In this document: piece by piece, positions 34,721 to 45,419 of the stretch
Layout: each line of letters opens with the position of its first letter
Position numbering within the stretch: the stretch's first letter is position 1
NCBI RefSeq assembly: GCF_009727055.1
Contig: NC_052349.1
Span: forward strand, 96,312,898-96,376,897
Length of the DNA stretch: 64,000 nt
Origin: Benincasa hispida
Taxonomy: Eukaryota > Streptophyta > Magnoliopsida > Cucurbitales > Cucurbitaceae
Direction: 5' to 3'
Program-made: the position numbers and the translations under genes
Notes under the pieces: model-generated
Databases searched by the model: none
Told to the model about the DNA's origin: nothing
The model's input: the letters and a program-made list of their open reading frames with translations, nothing else

Positions 34721-36385
34721 TTTGAAAATTTTGCTAAAATACGAACAAAACTTTATTAGAATTTGGTAAACCACTTTTAAACCAATCAGTTTTGCAAAAC
34801 AGTTTCAAGTGCCCTAAGTTATAGACTTCTATTTTGAAATGATGCTTCAGTGAGGCAGGACAAATGCCACTGGTGGGGTGATCAGTTACCCTTTCGCTGG
34901 GATGAGACATTCTCAACCATTAGGCAGAACCAACTCTTGGAATTGAACCTAACAACCACCATTTTTCAGTCCAGAATTGTTAACCTTTAACTATTCTGCG
35001 TAAGTGTAACTCCTCTTTTTCAGTACCAGAGTCCCGCCCTAATAAGCCCACCGTAGAGAAGAAGCAGATTAGAACAAGAGACTAAGTTACCTTATCCTCT
35101 CATAGGAGATCAAATAAAGAAATGCGCAAAACTGCCATCCTTTAGGGGGACACTCCTAGGGTGCCTCGAGGCGATGTGCAGTAACTTTATTCAACCTAAC
35201 GAGGGAGACCGAGGGATATGCTGTCGCACTTCCTGCTCCCACTTACTATGAACACACTCTCCATCCATTTTGACATTGACCTACCCAAACACCATTCGTT
35301 AGGGGGACATGCCAAAGGTGCTGCGAGGCTGAGGGTAGATCTCATGGTGTGGACTATTTAGGAGAAACGTGAAAGGTTTAAGTGAAGCATCTTATGCCCC
35401 AAGTACCTCCCACTGAATGTTCTACCTAGGGATTCATTAACCTAGACAATCCGACTACTGATTTTAGTCTAAGTCATCTTTTTAAACTCTGCTCATAAAT
35501 AACGTTTGTCTATGAAAAATGAACAAGTTCAAGTAGTCACATTTAAACACTTTAATGGACTGTTCTGAACTTACATGCATGCATCAAATCTATCTAATTC
35601 ACCTTTCCAGGTAAGTTCCCAGGTAGGGGTGTTACGTTTCCGTCAACTTAAATACCCCAGCCTAGAGAGAACCCGCCTTAGACAAAAGGTCCCTTATAGA
35701 TAGATTTACCACATTTTAACTTTTTATTAGCCAATTTAATCCCATTAAACTGATTAAAAGATTAAAGCCTTAGGGTTGCTAATCGTATTAGAACCGTGAT
35801 CTTAGGTCTGTGTGATCCAAGTTTTAAACACTTTAAAACCATGAATTAAATCTAAGTGAGTATGTATGTCTTTCTTATTTCTTTTAGTTCTAATTTCTCT
35901 TTAACTATTAAAAAGAAACAAGTAAAACCATTGCGCACAACGAGATGTTTATAACATTTATAAAGTAACCTATGTATCATGCTTCATGCAATGTTCGGTC
36001 ATTACTATATATAACTTTTATATAATGCGTAACAACCAAGCAAACATGCTATCATTCACCCTTATACTATAACAATTATAATATAAAGATGATGCATGTC
36101 AATACTTTTTATGCATGCATAAATATAACTCTTATATTATATGATGCATGACCATGCTCTTACATAATTAAAATCATGCTTCTCTAAATTATAAAAATTA
36201 TAATAAAGAGATGATGCATGACCATTGCATAACCTAAGGTGGGATTTACTATATGTTCATACCATATGACATATAAAAAAAATATACATCGCATGTAATA
36301 AATAAAGAATTAATGGATCGGGATGAACCTTTACAAAAAAAAGGGAATGAAAAACCCAATCTATTACATGCGGGATGAGCCTTTA
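34721..36385 (-). other. Copia F leader
   Basis: Non-coding. Two copies of a GC-rich motif with CTAAAGGATG-type ends lie at about 35135-35178 and 35292-35334 (the first holds GCCTCGAGGC, the second GCCTCGCAGC). 35860-36240 is AT-rich with TTATAATATAA words shared with the other leaders. A CGGGATGARCCTTTAC direct repeat occurs at 36318 and 36372 near the uncertain LTR junction. Confidence 0.6.
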
Positions 36386-37911
36386 CCGAAGAGTTCCATG
36401 AGCGCATTCGGATCACTTCGATCTCACCGTGACCGAAATACACATTATACATTCAAAACATACAGTTATGTAAACAAATCTTAATTAACGACATGCTATG
36501 AACAACAAAAAACAAGGGAAAGATTGCCATACGAGTTGAAGACGTTCTTCAAACTTTGACACTCAATGCAGCGGAAAACTTCCACGCAATCTACCAATGC
36601 CCAGCAGAAGCGTCGACCGTAGCAGCACGAACAACCGCGAACTCACGAACACAACGGGGACGAAACCACTAGAAAAGAGCCCCGGGTATTCTCGGAGTGA
36701 GAACCCAAAGCGTGGTCTTTGGTGAATTTGGTAGAGGAAGGAGGAAACACGAATCGTATAGGCGATAAACAAATGGGAGGGAAAAAAGGCGCTATCACAT
36801 AGCAAACTGCTTATCGTTTAGGAGAAGCTACATGATCGTGTAGATTTTACTGAACGATCGTTTAGAAAACGGTATACGATCATTTAGCAAAATCGACACA
36901 CTATACGATCGTTTAGAGAAGCTATGTGATCGTGTAAGAACTAGTGTGCGATTGTTTAGGTGCGAGGTGGATGATCGGAGAAGGACTATCGTATAGGCTC
37001 TCGATTTACTTAAGTGATCGTTTTTCTTTTCACCAATGCGCGCTCTCTGATTTCTTTTTGGACGATTGATGAACTATTCAAAATGAAACAATTTCATTTT
37101 TATTTCACCGGTTACAATAACCGATAGATCCCACTAACCCATGTTTGAACGTGATTTTTGGATTAATTATCATATAATTAACCAATTAAAATATTAATAA
37201 ATATAATCATATTATATTTTTAACCTATACTTTGATATCACATATCTACTATAGTATTTTCTCCTCTACTTGATATAAATCATATTTATATCTAATTTCC
37301 TCCAAAATAATGTATCTCATACAGTTAGCCAATTATATCATATATAATTAACCAGTCCAATTATATCATATATAATTGAACTTCTTTTTGTCAATTTGAA
37401 CATTTTAAATTAATCTACTATAGTATTTTCTCCTTTACTTGATATAAATCATATTTATATCTAATTTTCTCCAAAATAATGTATCTCATACATTTAGCCA
37501 ATTATATCATATATAATTAACCAGTCCAATTATATCATATATAATTGAACTTCCTTTTGTCAATTTGAACATTTCAAATTAACCCAAACACTGGTTCTCG
37601 ACTTTATCCAAGCTACCTAGGGGACCTTATGGACCTGTGGCTTGAAGCTCCAATGGTACTAAATAGCTGACTATACTCTATAGCCACGAGATCCACCATC
37701 CATTAACTGTCAGGCATTCCACTAAAGACCAACAGCTGAACTCTTCTTACCACAGATATATTTCTGTGTCCATCAGATATAACCAATCATGAGTATGATG
37801 ACCCTTCACAGATGCTCGTAAGTACAGCTGGGCCAAATTACCGTTTTGCCTCTATAGTTACATCTCACTCCTTAAGTACCACTGATTCCTATATGAACAA
37901 TACAATATAGT
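36386..37911 (-). repeat. F 5' LTR, last two thirds, with a 169-bp tandem duplication
   Basis: It aligns in reverse with the A-family LTR from about position 760 to its end; the exact internal boundary near 36386 is uncertain. 37246-37414 is repeated at 37415-37583 with few differences. A half-site array lies at 36790-37030. The LTR stops at 37911 against hAT coding sequence. Confidence 0.7.
36790..37030 (-). repeat. Half-site array in the F LTR
   Basis: Words include CTATCACATAG, TTATCGTTTAG, GAACGATCGTTTAG, CTATACGATCGTTTAG (36901-36916), GATCGTGTA and CTATCGTATAG. The position within the LTR is similar to the A1 and A4 arrays. Confidence 0.75.
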
Positions 37912-38408
37912 CCAACTATTGAGAGAGGATATTCATGTCTTATTATCATCCTAGCTAATGCTTTTTTTGTAGCTTCCTGATCGAAGTTATATAAACTCAA
38001 TGTATTGTTCTTCTCCCTGTCAGAATTCAATAGGGATTGTCGTATGTTCTTTTGTCCTTTATATGGACATATCTTAATATGATCATGCAAATGTTTGGTT
38101 CCATTTTTACTTTCACCCCCTAATTTTCGTTTGCAATAATTACAAACCGCCTTGTCTACTTCATCTATTTTTTATTTCTTAAAATAGTTTCAAACAACCG
38201 ATGTCAATCTCCTCTTTAAAGATCCCTTCTCAATATCCTCATCAAGAATAACATAATTATCAACATTCAAATTATCATCACTCGGAGAGCATGAAGTTAA
38301 ATTTGGTGTTGAATTTGGGGTTGAATCTGGGGTTGGATCTGGGATTGGACTTGGAATTGGACTTGGAGAATCTTTATTTGTAGAAGGTGATGAAGACATT
38401 ATTTTCAA
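37912..38408 (-). pseudogene. hAT transposase, N-terminal part with BED zinc finger
   Basis: The minus strand from 38408 gives MKIMSSSPSTNKDSPSP and a proline/threonine-rich tail. After EDIEKGSLKRR comes a BED-type finger: AVCNYCKRKLG supplies the Cys pair and KHLHDHIKIC the His. Then GQKNIRQSLL and ALARMIIRHEYPLSIV follow, as in Ac-like transposases. All is in one frame with a TGA (38190-38192, usually Trp) and a TAA (38172-38174). The gene breaks after PLSIV where F's LTR begins. The C-terminal part is at 12645-13600. Confidence 0.85.
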
Positions 38409-39694
38409 CCTACCAAAGATTTAATTTAAAAACCTATCTTTAGTCTTTAGGTCACATCGTGAACTAGAGAACTGAGAAACTTATGTTAAATGGAATCCTT
38501 ATAGAAGAAAATGTTTACTTATACATAAACCACTTAATTTGTTATTGATTTTGATAGGAAAAATTTTACAAAATATAAGTATTACAAAAAGTTTCAAAGT
38601 TGAGTGAAAAAGTTCTCTACTACTTGGAAAAATCAAAATTGAATAAACACTATATCCTTTTATCTTATTGTGAGAAACTTTTCTCATTTCTACTTAGCCA
38701 TCATCTCTCCTTCAAGAGTTTTTTACCATTATGGACTTTGAAACCAAACACACAAACAAATCTTTATTTGGACTTCTTTGGCACTCTCCAAAACAGAACA
38801 TATTTATACTTAATTAACCTACAAATGTATCTTAATTAACAAACAAATTTGGTGGAGTTGTTCTACTTACCAATGTTATCGTGTAATCTTAATTAACAAA
38901 CAAATTTGGTGGAGTTGTTCTAATTAACAAGCATTGAGGAAGGAGATAGAAAAAAAAGTCTGAAGATGAAAACTAAGAAATTCATGGGAAAAAATGAAAC
39001 TCGAAAGGAAAACAAAAGGAAATTTGTACTGGCTTCATGATTGGCGGTTGCGTTAGAGATTAGAGAACTAGGGCCAGTGGTCGCGTTTTCGTTTTTGGTC
39101 ACTAGGGCACGACGCGATATTTTTGTTTTCGGCGGGAACTGGGCGTTTTCGATCACTAGGGTACTAGGGTACTGGGCAGTCGCAGGTACTAGGGTATGAC
39201 GTGGCATTTTCGGTGGCGGTCAACTCAAGGAGGTACTAGGGCACGGCGCGGTGCATGAGCAAGAAGATAAGGGAAAGCCAAAAGGGAAAGGAAAGGTAGG
39301 TATTTTTCGGGCGACTGGGGCTGGTCGCTGGTCACCGTCAGAAGAGAAGGGAATTAGGGAAAGGGAAGGAAGAGGAAGGAGATGAGAAATTAGCTTTTCC
39401 TTCTTGGCTTTTTAGTTTTTAATTTTGGGCTTTTTTTTTAGTTTTTGGCTCCAAACTACCTATTAATATTATAAACATATATATAAATTAATTATTTTAT
39501 ATTATTCAAATATATATTTATAAAAATAAAATATATAAAATCGAGGGTTGGGGATACTGTCCTCGTCCTCTCGCCCCATCCCCGGATGGGGCCGATAATT
39601 TCCCCAGTTTGACCCCACTCCCATCCAAACCCAACCGGGAATCCCGATCCGAACGGGTCTGGAGACCCGCCCACCGTGGGTTTTTGTAACCCTA
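38409..39694 (-). repeat. hAT 5' non-coding and subterminal region
   Basis: A direct repeat (about 36 bp, TTAATTAACAAACAAATTTG start) occurs at about 38832 and 38888. Six copies of ACTAGGG lie between 39068 and 39240, in a GC-rich block that could be transposase-binding repeats. 39540-39690 is GC-rich and ends in the TIR (AACCCTA). Confidence 0.6.
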
Positions 39695-39899
39695 CGAGTG
39701 ACGAGGAGATCAAAAGAAGAAGAGTTCTTTAAAAGGTATGTCTCTCACTCCTTTTATATTTAATTATTGATGCATGCTGTAATTTGTTAGAAGATTGCAT
39801 ACTGTTCTGTTATGTTGTGAATGCCTTTAATTCTGTCACAATGGGGTTGGAAAGATTTGCCTTCTGCTCAGGGGGTTTTTTGAATAAAGAGTTTCTTTA
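39695..39899 (+). repeat. A1 LTR, right part
   Basis: It resumes the LTR interrupted at 10186; the first 8 bases are the decayed hAT duplication. It carries GCATGCTGTAATTT and the LTR 3' end (CTTCTGCTCAGGG to GAGTTTCTTTA), aligning with 52980-53103. Confidence 0.75.
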
Positions 39900-41146
39900 G
39901 GACTATAGATTGTTTGCTCATTTTAGAGGAATTAGTGGTACTTAAGGAGTTTGATGTAACTACAAGCGATTAAAACGGTAATTTGACCCAGTTGTAGTTT
40001 TGATTAATTTGTGAAAGGATAATTACTGTTGATTTGTTATCTCATGTCGATAGAAATATATATACTGTGCGAAGAAGTGCAACTGTTGGTCTTTAGTGGA
40101 GTAATCAACAACGTTAATGAATATTGATTTAATTTAATTAAAGAGTTTAATTGATTAATTTCTTATATGGGAGCTTCTAATTATAGGTCTATAAGGTCCC
40201 ATTGTTAGCCTCGCTAAGGACAAAATACAAGAAAATATTATTTTTAGAATAATTTGAATTGTTCAAATTATTAGGGATTTAAGTTATTAATTATATTAAC
40301 ATGATTAATATAAAGTATAATGTATACAATATATTAATATATAAGTTAATTATAATATATTTATAAATCTATATAATTTGAGAGATAAATATTTGAATGA
40401 GATTCAAATTTATTTATATAAATAAGATTTTATATAAATATTATAAGTTAAAATTTAATGTGAATAAGATTCATATTAAAATTATAAATTACAAGAGAGA
40501 GTTACATTTTAATGTGATTATAATACATATAATATGGTCTATTAAATAGTCAGTTAACCATATTATATAAGTATTATATTATTAATATTAATTATAATAT
40601 AAAATTATTAAAATTAAAGTTAACTCTCCATGGCATGGGAGTTAGTTTAGCAGGACGTGAGAGGGAATTATTATAATTCCCCTTCCATCACTCTTCTCTA
40701 TTATATGTGTTTTGGGAAAACACAGGACATAGAACACAGAAGTGATAGCATACTATAAAAACTCTCTCTTCCTAAAAAAGAATTCTATTTGACAAATTCA
40801 CTCTACAAAAAAGATTTTGAAGCTCACACATCCAATTCCTTGTTCCTAGAAAATAACGAGGAAGATCATTTTTGGTGGTGTCCCTACTGAAGGTCTTTCT
40901 CTGTTCGTAGAAAGGCGAGTAGAGTTCCAGTGTTCGTGATACTTCAAGAGGATTTGCGTGAAGAAGTTTTTCGTCAAGGGTGAGTTCTCTCTTCCACAAA
41001 TTCTTAGTAGAAAGCATGCTTTAAGTTATTGCAATGTTTATCATGTAATTTTCCCGCACGTCGTTTCTCTGCATTTCACAATTCTTCAAATTTAATTTCA
41101 AATTGTACGGCGTTTACGTGCTTCTGCGAGAAATTCGATTTCTTCA
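39900..41146 (+). mobile_element. Copia element C, 5' LTR, right part
   Basis: It begins with the second GGACT and continues the LTR broken at 7636 (GTGGTACTTAAGGAG, GAGCTTCTAATTATAGGTC blocks). It ends TTCTTCA directly before a primer binding site. 40240-40620 is very AT-rich. Confidence 0.85.
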
Positions 41147-41163
41147 ATTGGTATTAGAGCCAA
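41147..41163 (+). promoter_or_regulatory. Primer binding site of copia C
   Basis: ATTGGTATTAGAGCCAA follows the LTR terminal CA and fits the Ty1/copia tRNA-Met site (TGGTATCAGAGC) with one change. Confidence 0.85.
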
Positions 41164-43337
41164 ATCGTACAATTTTTTTTTTCCATTTTGAAAAGAAAAT
41201 CAGAGAAAAGATGAGTTTACTGCATTGTGATTGTTGATTTGCAAAAATGGGTAGTTTCAAGTTTTGACACTTATATTTAATGCTTTAATGTTGACTAAAG
41301 TTGTAAGGGCTCGTTGTTTTGGACATTTATAATTGCTATCGAGTTTGTATTAGTTCGTGTCATTTGTGGTGAAGCATTTGCTGTGGAGACCGGATTTTAG
41401 AGCAGAAACTGATGGAAAACGAAGAAGGAGAAGGTTTACAGAGCAAAATGAAGCACAACGGCACTCGGGAGAAACCGTGTGGAGCGTCGCGGCGTTCTTC
41501 TTCAGCGTAGTGGCACTGCGTGNGAAAGAGGATCAGAGTGCAGCGACGCTCCCACCTGCGCAACTATGCTCTGGATGTGTGACGCACATTGTAGTTGACC
41601 GCCAGTTCATGGGTTCAAGCCTTCTACAGCGGTTTTCTTTAGCTTTTCTTTTAAAATTTTGATTTTTGTATTTTTTTATATTTTAAGTAATTAATTTAAT
41701 ATAATTGTTATATTGATTTAATTACATTTTGAGGGGTGCCAAAATTTAGTTTGTTTTTACTGTTTCTTTAATTTTCTACATTTGATGTATACTTAAATTT
41801 ATATGTTGCATAGTGTATGTCATATAGTTTTAAAAATCACACTTTAAGATAAACATTATTTATGCATCATATTTAATATAAATGTTATATTTATAATCAT
41901 GCACATGCATCATAATTAATATAATTATATATGTGATTGCATGCGTTGAAACATTTCCATGTATCATACTTTAATATAATTGTTATATATATATGATGAA
42001 TATGCTTTTAATTTTTATTACTGATTAATATAATTTTTATATTATATGATTAAAATGAAACTGCATTGAGTATGACATTACTTAGTAAATATAATTGTTA
42101 TATTTGATTAATGTCATTAGATGCATGTTATAGGTTTTAATAATTTCATTAATTATAAAAGTTATAAGTTTAATGAATTAGATTAAAATCTATAATTGCA
42201 TGCAAACATAGTTCTTAACTAATTTTAAATGATTTAAAATTAATTCACCTAGACTTATGTAAATATTTCTAATATGATTAGAAATAAGATAATCTTTTAT
42301 TTTTCTTTTAATAGGATTAATTTGAAACAATAAAAGATTAAATTTACAAAATAATTGTCTATAAGAGACCTTTGTCTAAGGAAGGTTCTGAAGGTTGGGG
42401 TATGTAAGCTGATGAAAACGGAATACCCCTATTTGGGAACCAATCTGGAAGGTGAGTTAGACAAGTATTTTATAAGCATGCAACACATGATCAGATTTGT
42501 TAAAAATGTTTAATAAATGAAAAATCATAGATTGTCAAACTATTCAATATAAACATCATATTGAGCAAATTAATAATGACTTACTTAAATTAGTTAGCTG
42601 GATTTATCTAAGTTAATAAACCTGAAGTTCTAAAACACTTAGTGGGAGGAAAAAGATATATATGATATATCATTTTTTTCACTCATGTTCTCCCTAAAAG
42701 TTCACACCATGAGATCCATGTTTGGCCTCGTGGTGCCTTGGGCACACCGTCCCTTAGGAAGGTATTTGCATGGGTCAATATCAAGGTGAATGGAGAAAAT
42801 GTTTATAGTAAGTGAGAGAAGGATGTGTGTCAACATATCCTATAGTCTCTTTCATTAGTTTGTCATATTTTTCCATGCTCGGCCTCGTGGCGTCCTGGGA
42901 GCGTCTCCGTTAGGAAGATATTTGCATGGAAAGGGACAGAGCGAACTTTAGAAATGAATAAAATCACTATAGTCAATTGCACCAATTATGTTCTTCCTTG
43001 AGGTAGGCTAATTGGGGTAGGGTTATATGATTGAAAATGAAGGGTTACACTTACAAGAAAACATTAAGCAAGTTAATAATTTTTTTTACCAAATCAATGG
43101 TAATTGAATGTTATAGGAATAAAAGTTATTCTGGTATAATTGATTGAGAATGTCTCAATTCAATGAAGGAATAACTATAAACCCAATGTGGCATTTATTC
43201 TAAATCATTGAAGTATAATTGCAAAATTAAATGATATTACGGTTCTTTAAGAAATTTGCTAAATTTAATTGGATTAGATGAGTTTTTGCAAAGATATCTA
43301 ATATAAATAATTTGTTTTGTATCAACATCTTATAATC
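41164..43337 (+). other. Copia C leader
   Basis: Non-coding. 41380-41600 is relatively GC-rich with one N (41523). 41650-42300 is AT-rich with TATAATTGTTATA words. Two copies of a GGCCTCGTGGYRYC...TTAGGAAGRTATTTGCATGG motif lie at 42722-42772 and 42879-42929. There is no half-site array in this copy. Confidence 0.65.
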
Positions 43338-45419
43338 ATGACTAGCGTTGTAATCTCCTTACTTGGTGCTGATAAATTAAACGATGAGAATTACGCCACA
43401 TGGAAAAATATGATTAACACCGTCTTGGTCATCGATGACCTCAAATTTGTTCTAACAAAGGAATGTCCCTGTAAGACATAAAATGTGTCTTATGTCACAC
43501 AACGCATGGATGATTGTAACGTATTTTGGGATGTATGATATTAAGTGCTCATGATGATACGATACTACTTCTATTTATGCGTTAATTTGGAATGTTCATG
43601 TAGTATGTTCTGCGTTGTCACAAGTTTCCTTACGATGGAACCAAGTGTAATTCCACCGCAAGTTTCTCGGTGTGATCTGAGGTCGAACACGAGGAAATGG
43701 TGTCGGTTATTGCGGTATGTTCATGGTATATGCGACCAGGTTTTCAATTCTTTATAAAGGAGTTTGTACAAGTAAGTAAATTGCAGTAAAATAAAGAAAA
43801 ACAATAAAGATGCGATAAAACATAAAAATACAATAAACCTAAGCTAGATGTTACAAGAAACAGGCTTCATGTACAAGATGCTAGGATTAAGGCTGACTGT
43901 GAAGGTTGTGCAAAAACGTGGGATGCGACGACAAGTCTTATGAACAGAATAGAAGAGAAAGATAAGTATTACAAACAACACAAGACCTTAATTGGATTTG
44001 AAGGTACAAATACTGTTCCGCTCTTCTCTTGGCGTACACCTTTCAGTGATCGCTGTGTTCCCCACATGTCTGTGGTGAAACAGAGTCTAGCGTAATGAAT
44101 GCAAGGTTGCTTCCATGTCTGGAAGTACTACTCGCTTTAGTTAATGCACTCTTCTGACCTTCTCTCGACAGATCAGAATGACATCTTCACTTATGCTCTC
44201 ACAGGTGAGGATGCTGTCTAGCATGCTTTAGCTAAACGTATTTTTATAACTTTAATATATATTAAGTTCTTGGTGATTCATATTGCTCATTAGGGGATTA
44301 AGAAAACATCATAAAGAAAGTGACTAATGGGTGAACGGAAACATACAGAAAATGGTAGATGGAATCTATCGAAACATTTAATATTTCTACTAAGCGTTTG
44401 ATACATGATGTGTGAATGATGAGATAAAGAAACTATGGAATACAATGAAAGATAGATAGAACAAATACAAGCAAGTGCCAATGTCTTGGCATAAGGTTCG
44501 ATGGAGATTGCTTGCCGGATAGAATGGTTTCGATGGTAGGAAGAGCTTCCCTCTCAGGCTTGCTCCATCAGTAGCAGAGGTCTCTACACAGAGCTTCGAT
44601 TGGGTTAGTGGCAGGTCGGATCTGAGATTCACCTCTCGCGCCTTATCTCGTTCTCTTCCCGGATTTCTTCTTTTCAGCACTCAGCTCAGCCTTTTCTCTA
44701 TAAAATCTTGTTAGCACTTAGCCCCATATCAAATATATACTTTTCTTTAAATCAATGGGGTATTTATAGGAGTAGATCTTTGACTCTGGCTTGTGGTCCC
44801 ACTGATGGTTATGGTAAATCTGCAGATGGAGGAATATTATTCCTTTTGCTATGCAATCAGACTATTAATTCTGCACAACTGTTAGTTGTACACGTGTCTC
44901 AATCCCCCGCTCTCGCGTTGCTTAGTTGCATCTTTCGATCATAGGTTCGCATGCGATGTTTGTTTTTATTACCGCATGCAGTTGAATCATAGCTCTGGAC
45001 TGACTGTCGCATTGCGTCGTTACTTCGGTAATCGTCTCTTCATGGTTGATCGACGTGCGTAATGTGGCAAAGATGCATTAATTAGTTTCTCATGAGCCTT
45101 GAGTGCAAACGGTGACTTGGTCTCCTGCAAAACAGAGTAAAGTTTGGCTTGACTTCCATCTTTTTGGCGTTAGTGGGTGTAAGCGCAAACATTTTTAATT
45201 ATTTTCATACTAGGCTAATCTTCATACAATTGGTGCATGGTTACTAACTTTTGGCCGCAATATCTAGATAAGGTGGCATCAATAACTTGTATTTCTACAA
45301 GTTATCAGTCCCCCAATCCTTGGACTCAATGCATCACGAAATGGTCGTGATGCCTATGATAGGTGGAGAAAGACTAATGATAAGACTTGAGTCTACATAT
45401 TAGCAAGCTTTACTATAGT
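43338..45419 (+). pseudogene. Copia C gag, N-terminal part, interrupted by G2 and cut by G3
   Basis: The ATG at 43338 starts MTSVVISLLGADKL, then YATWKNMINTVLVIDDLKFVLTKECP, a copia gag N-terminus. Solo LTR G2 intervenes (43470-45307). After it the frame goes on with PILGLNASRNGRDAYDRW and VYILASFT, with one TGA. G3 then cuts it at 45420, and the rest of C is not found in the window. Confidence 0.85.
43470..45307 (-). mobile_element. G2: solo gypsy LTR with perfect target duplication
   Basis: 1838 bp, bounded by TGTAAGACAT and AAGTTATCA. GTCCC occurs at 43465-43469 and 45308-45312, and removal restores the gag frame. In sense (minus) it begins with the hairpin GATAACTTGTA-GAAA-TACAAGTTATT. 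A GGTCGAACACGAGGA block near 43680 is shared with the other G LTRs. Confidence 0.9.

Larger units (their letters stand above)
30498..37911 (-). mobile_element. F: copia element (A family), minus strand, with complementary LTR truncations
   Basis: The order on the minus strand is partial 5' LTR (37911 to about 36386), leader, gag, zinc knuckle, protease, integrase, RT, RNase H tail, polypurine tract and partial 3' LTR (31181-30513). The 3' LTR keeps about positions 1-640 of the LTR; the 5' LTR keeps about 760 to the end. 30498-30512 matches neither neighbour. No target duplication is visible. Confidence 0.85.
10187..39694 (-). mobile_element. hAT-superfamily DNA transposon, greatly expanded by nested insertions
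   Basis: The ends are TAGGGTTGG at 10187 and AACCCTA at 39694, giving a TAGGGTT terminal inverted repeat like Ac-type hATs. The 8-bp flanks are CGAGAGCG and CGAGTGAC (5 of 8 identical), a decayed target duplication. Both ends carry GC-rich subterminal DNA (10190-10330, 39540-39690). A BED finger lies near one end and a dimerisation domain near the other, both on the minus strand in the order expected for one gene. The 29.5 kb span is mostly retroelement DNA. Confidence 0.8.
7637..39899 (+). mobile_element. A1: 5'-truncated copia insertion (RNase H plus one LTR), split by a hAT element
   Basis: The insertion starts abruptly inside an RNase H coding region (7637) and ends at the exact 3' end of an A-family LTR (GAGTTTCTTTA, 39899). 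It is flanked by GGACT at 7632-7636 and 39900-39904. Removing it and one GGACT restores an alignable C-family LTR. There is no 5' LTR, gag, integrase or reverse transcriptase. Its LTR (about 8247-10186 plus 39695-39899) is interrupted by a hAT transposon with everything nested in that. Confidence 0.8.
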
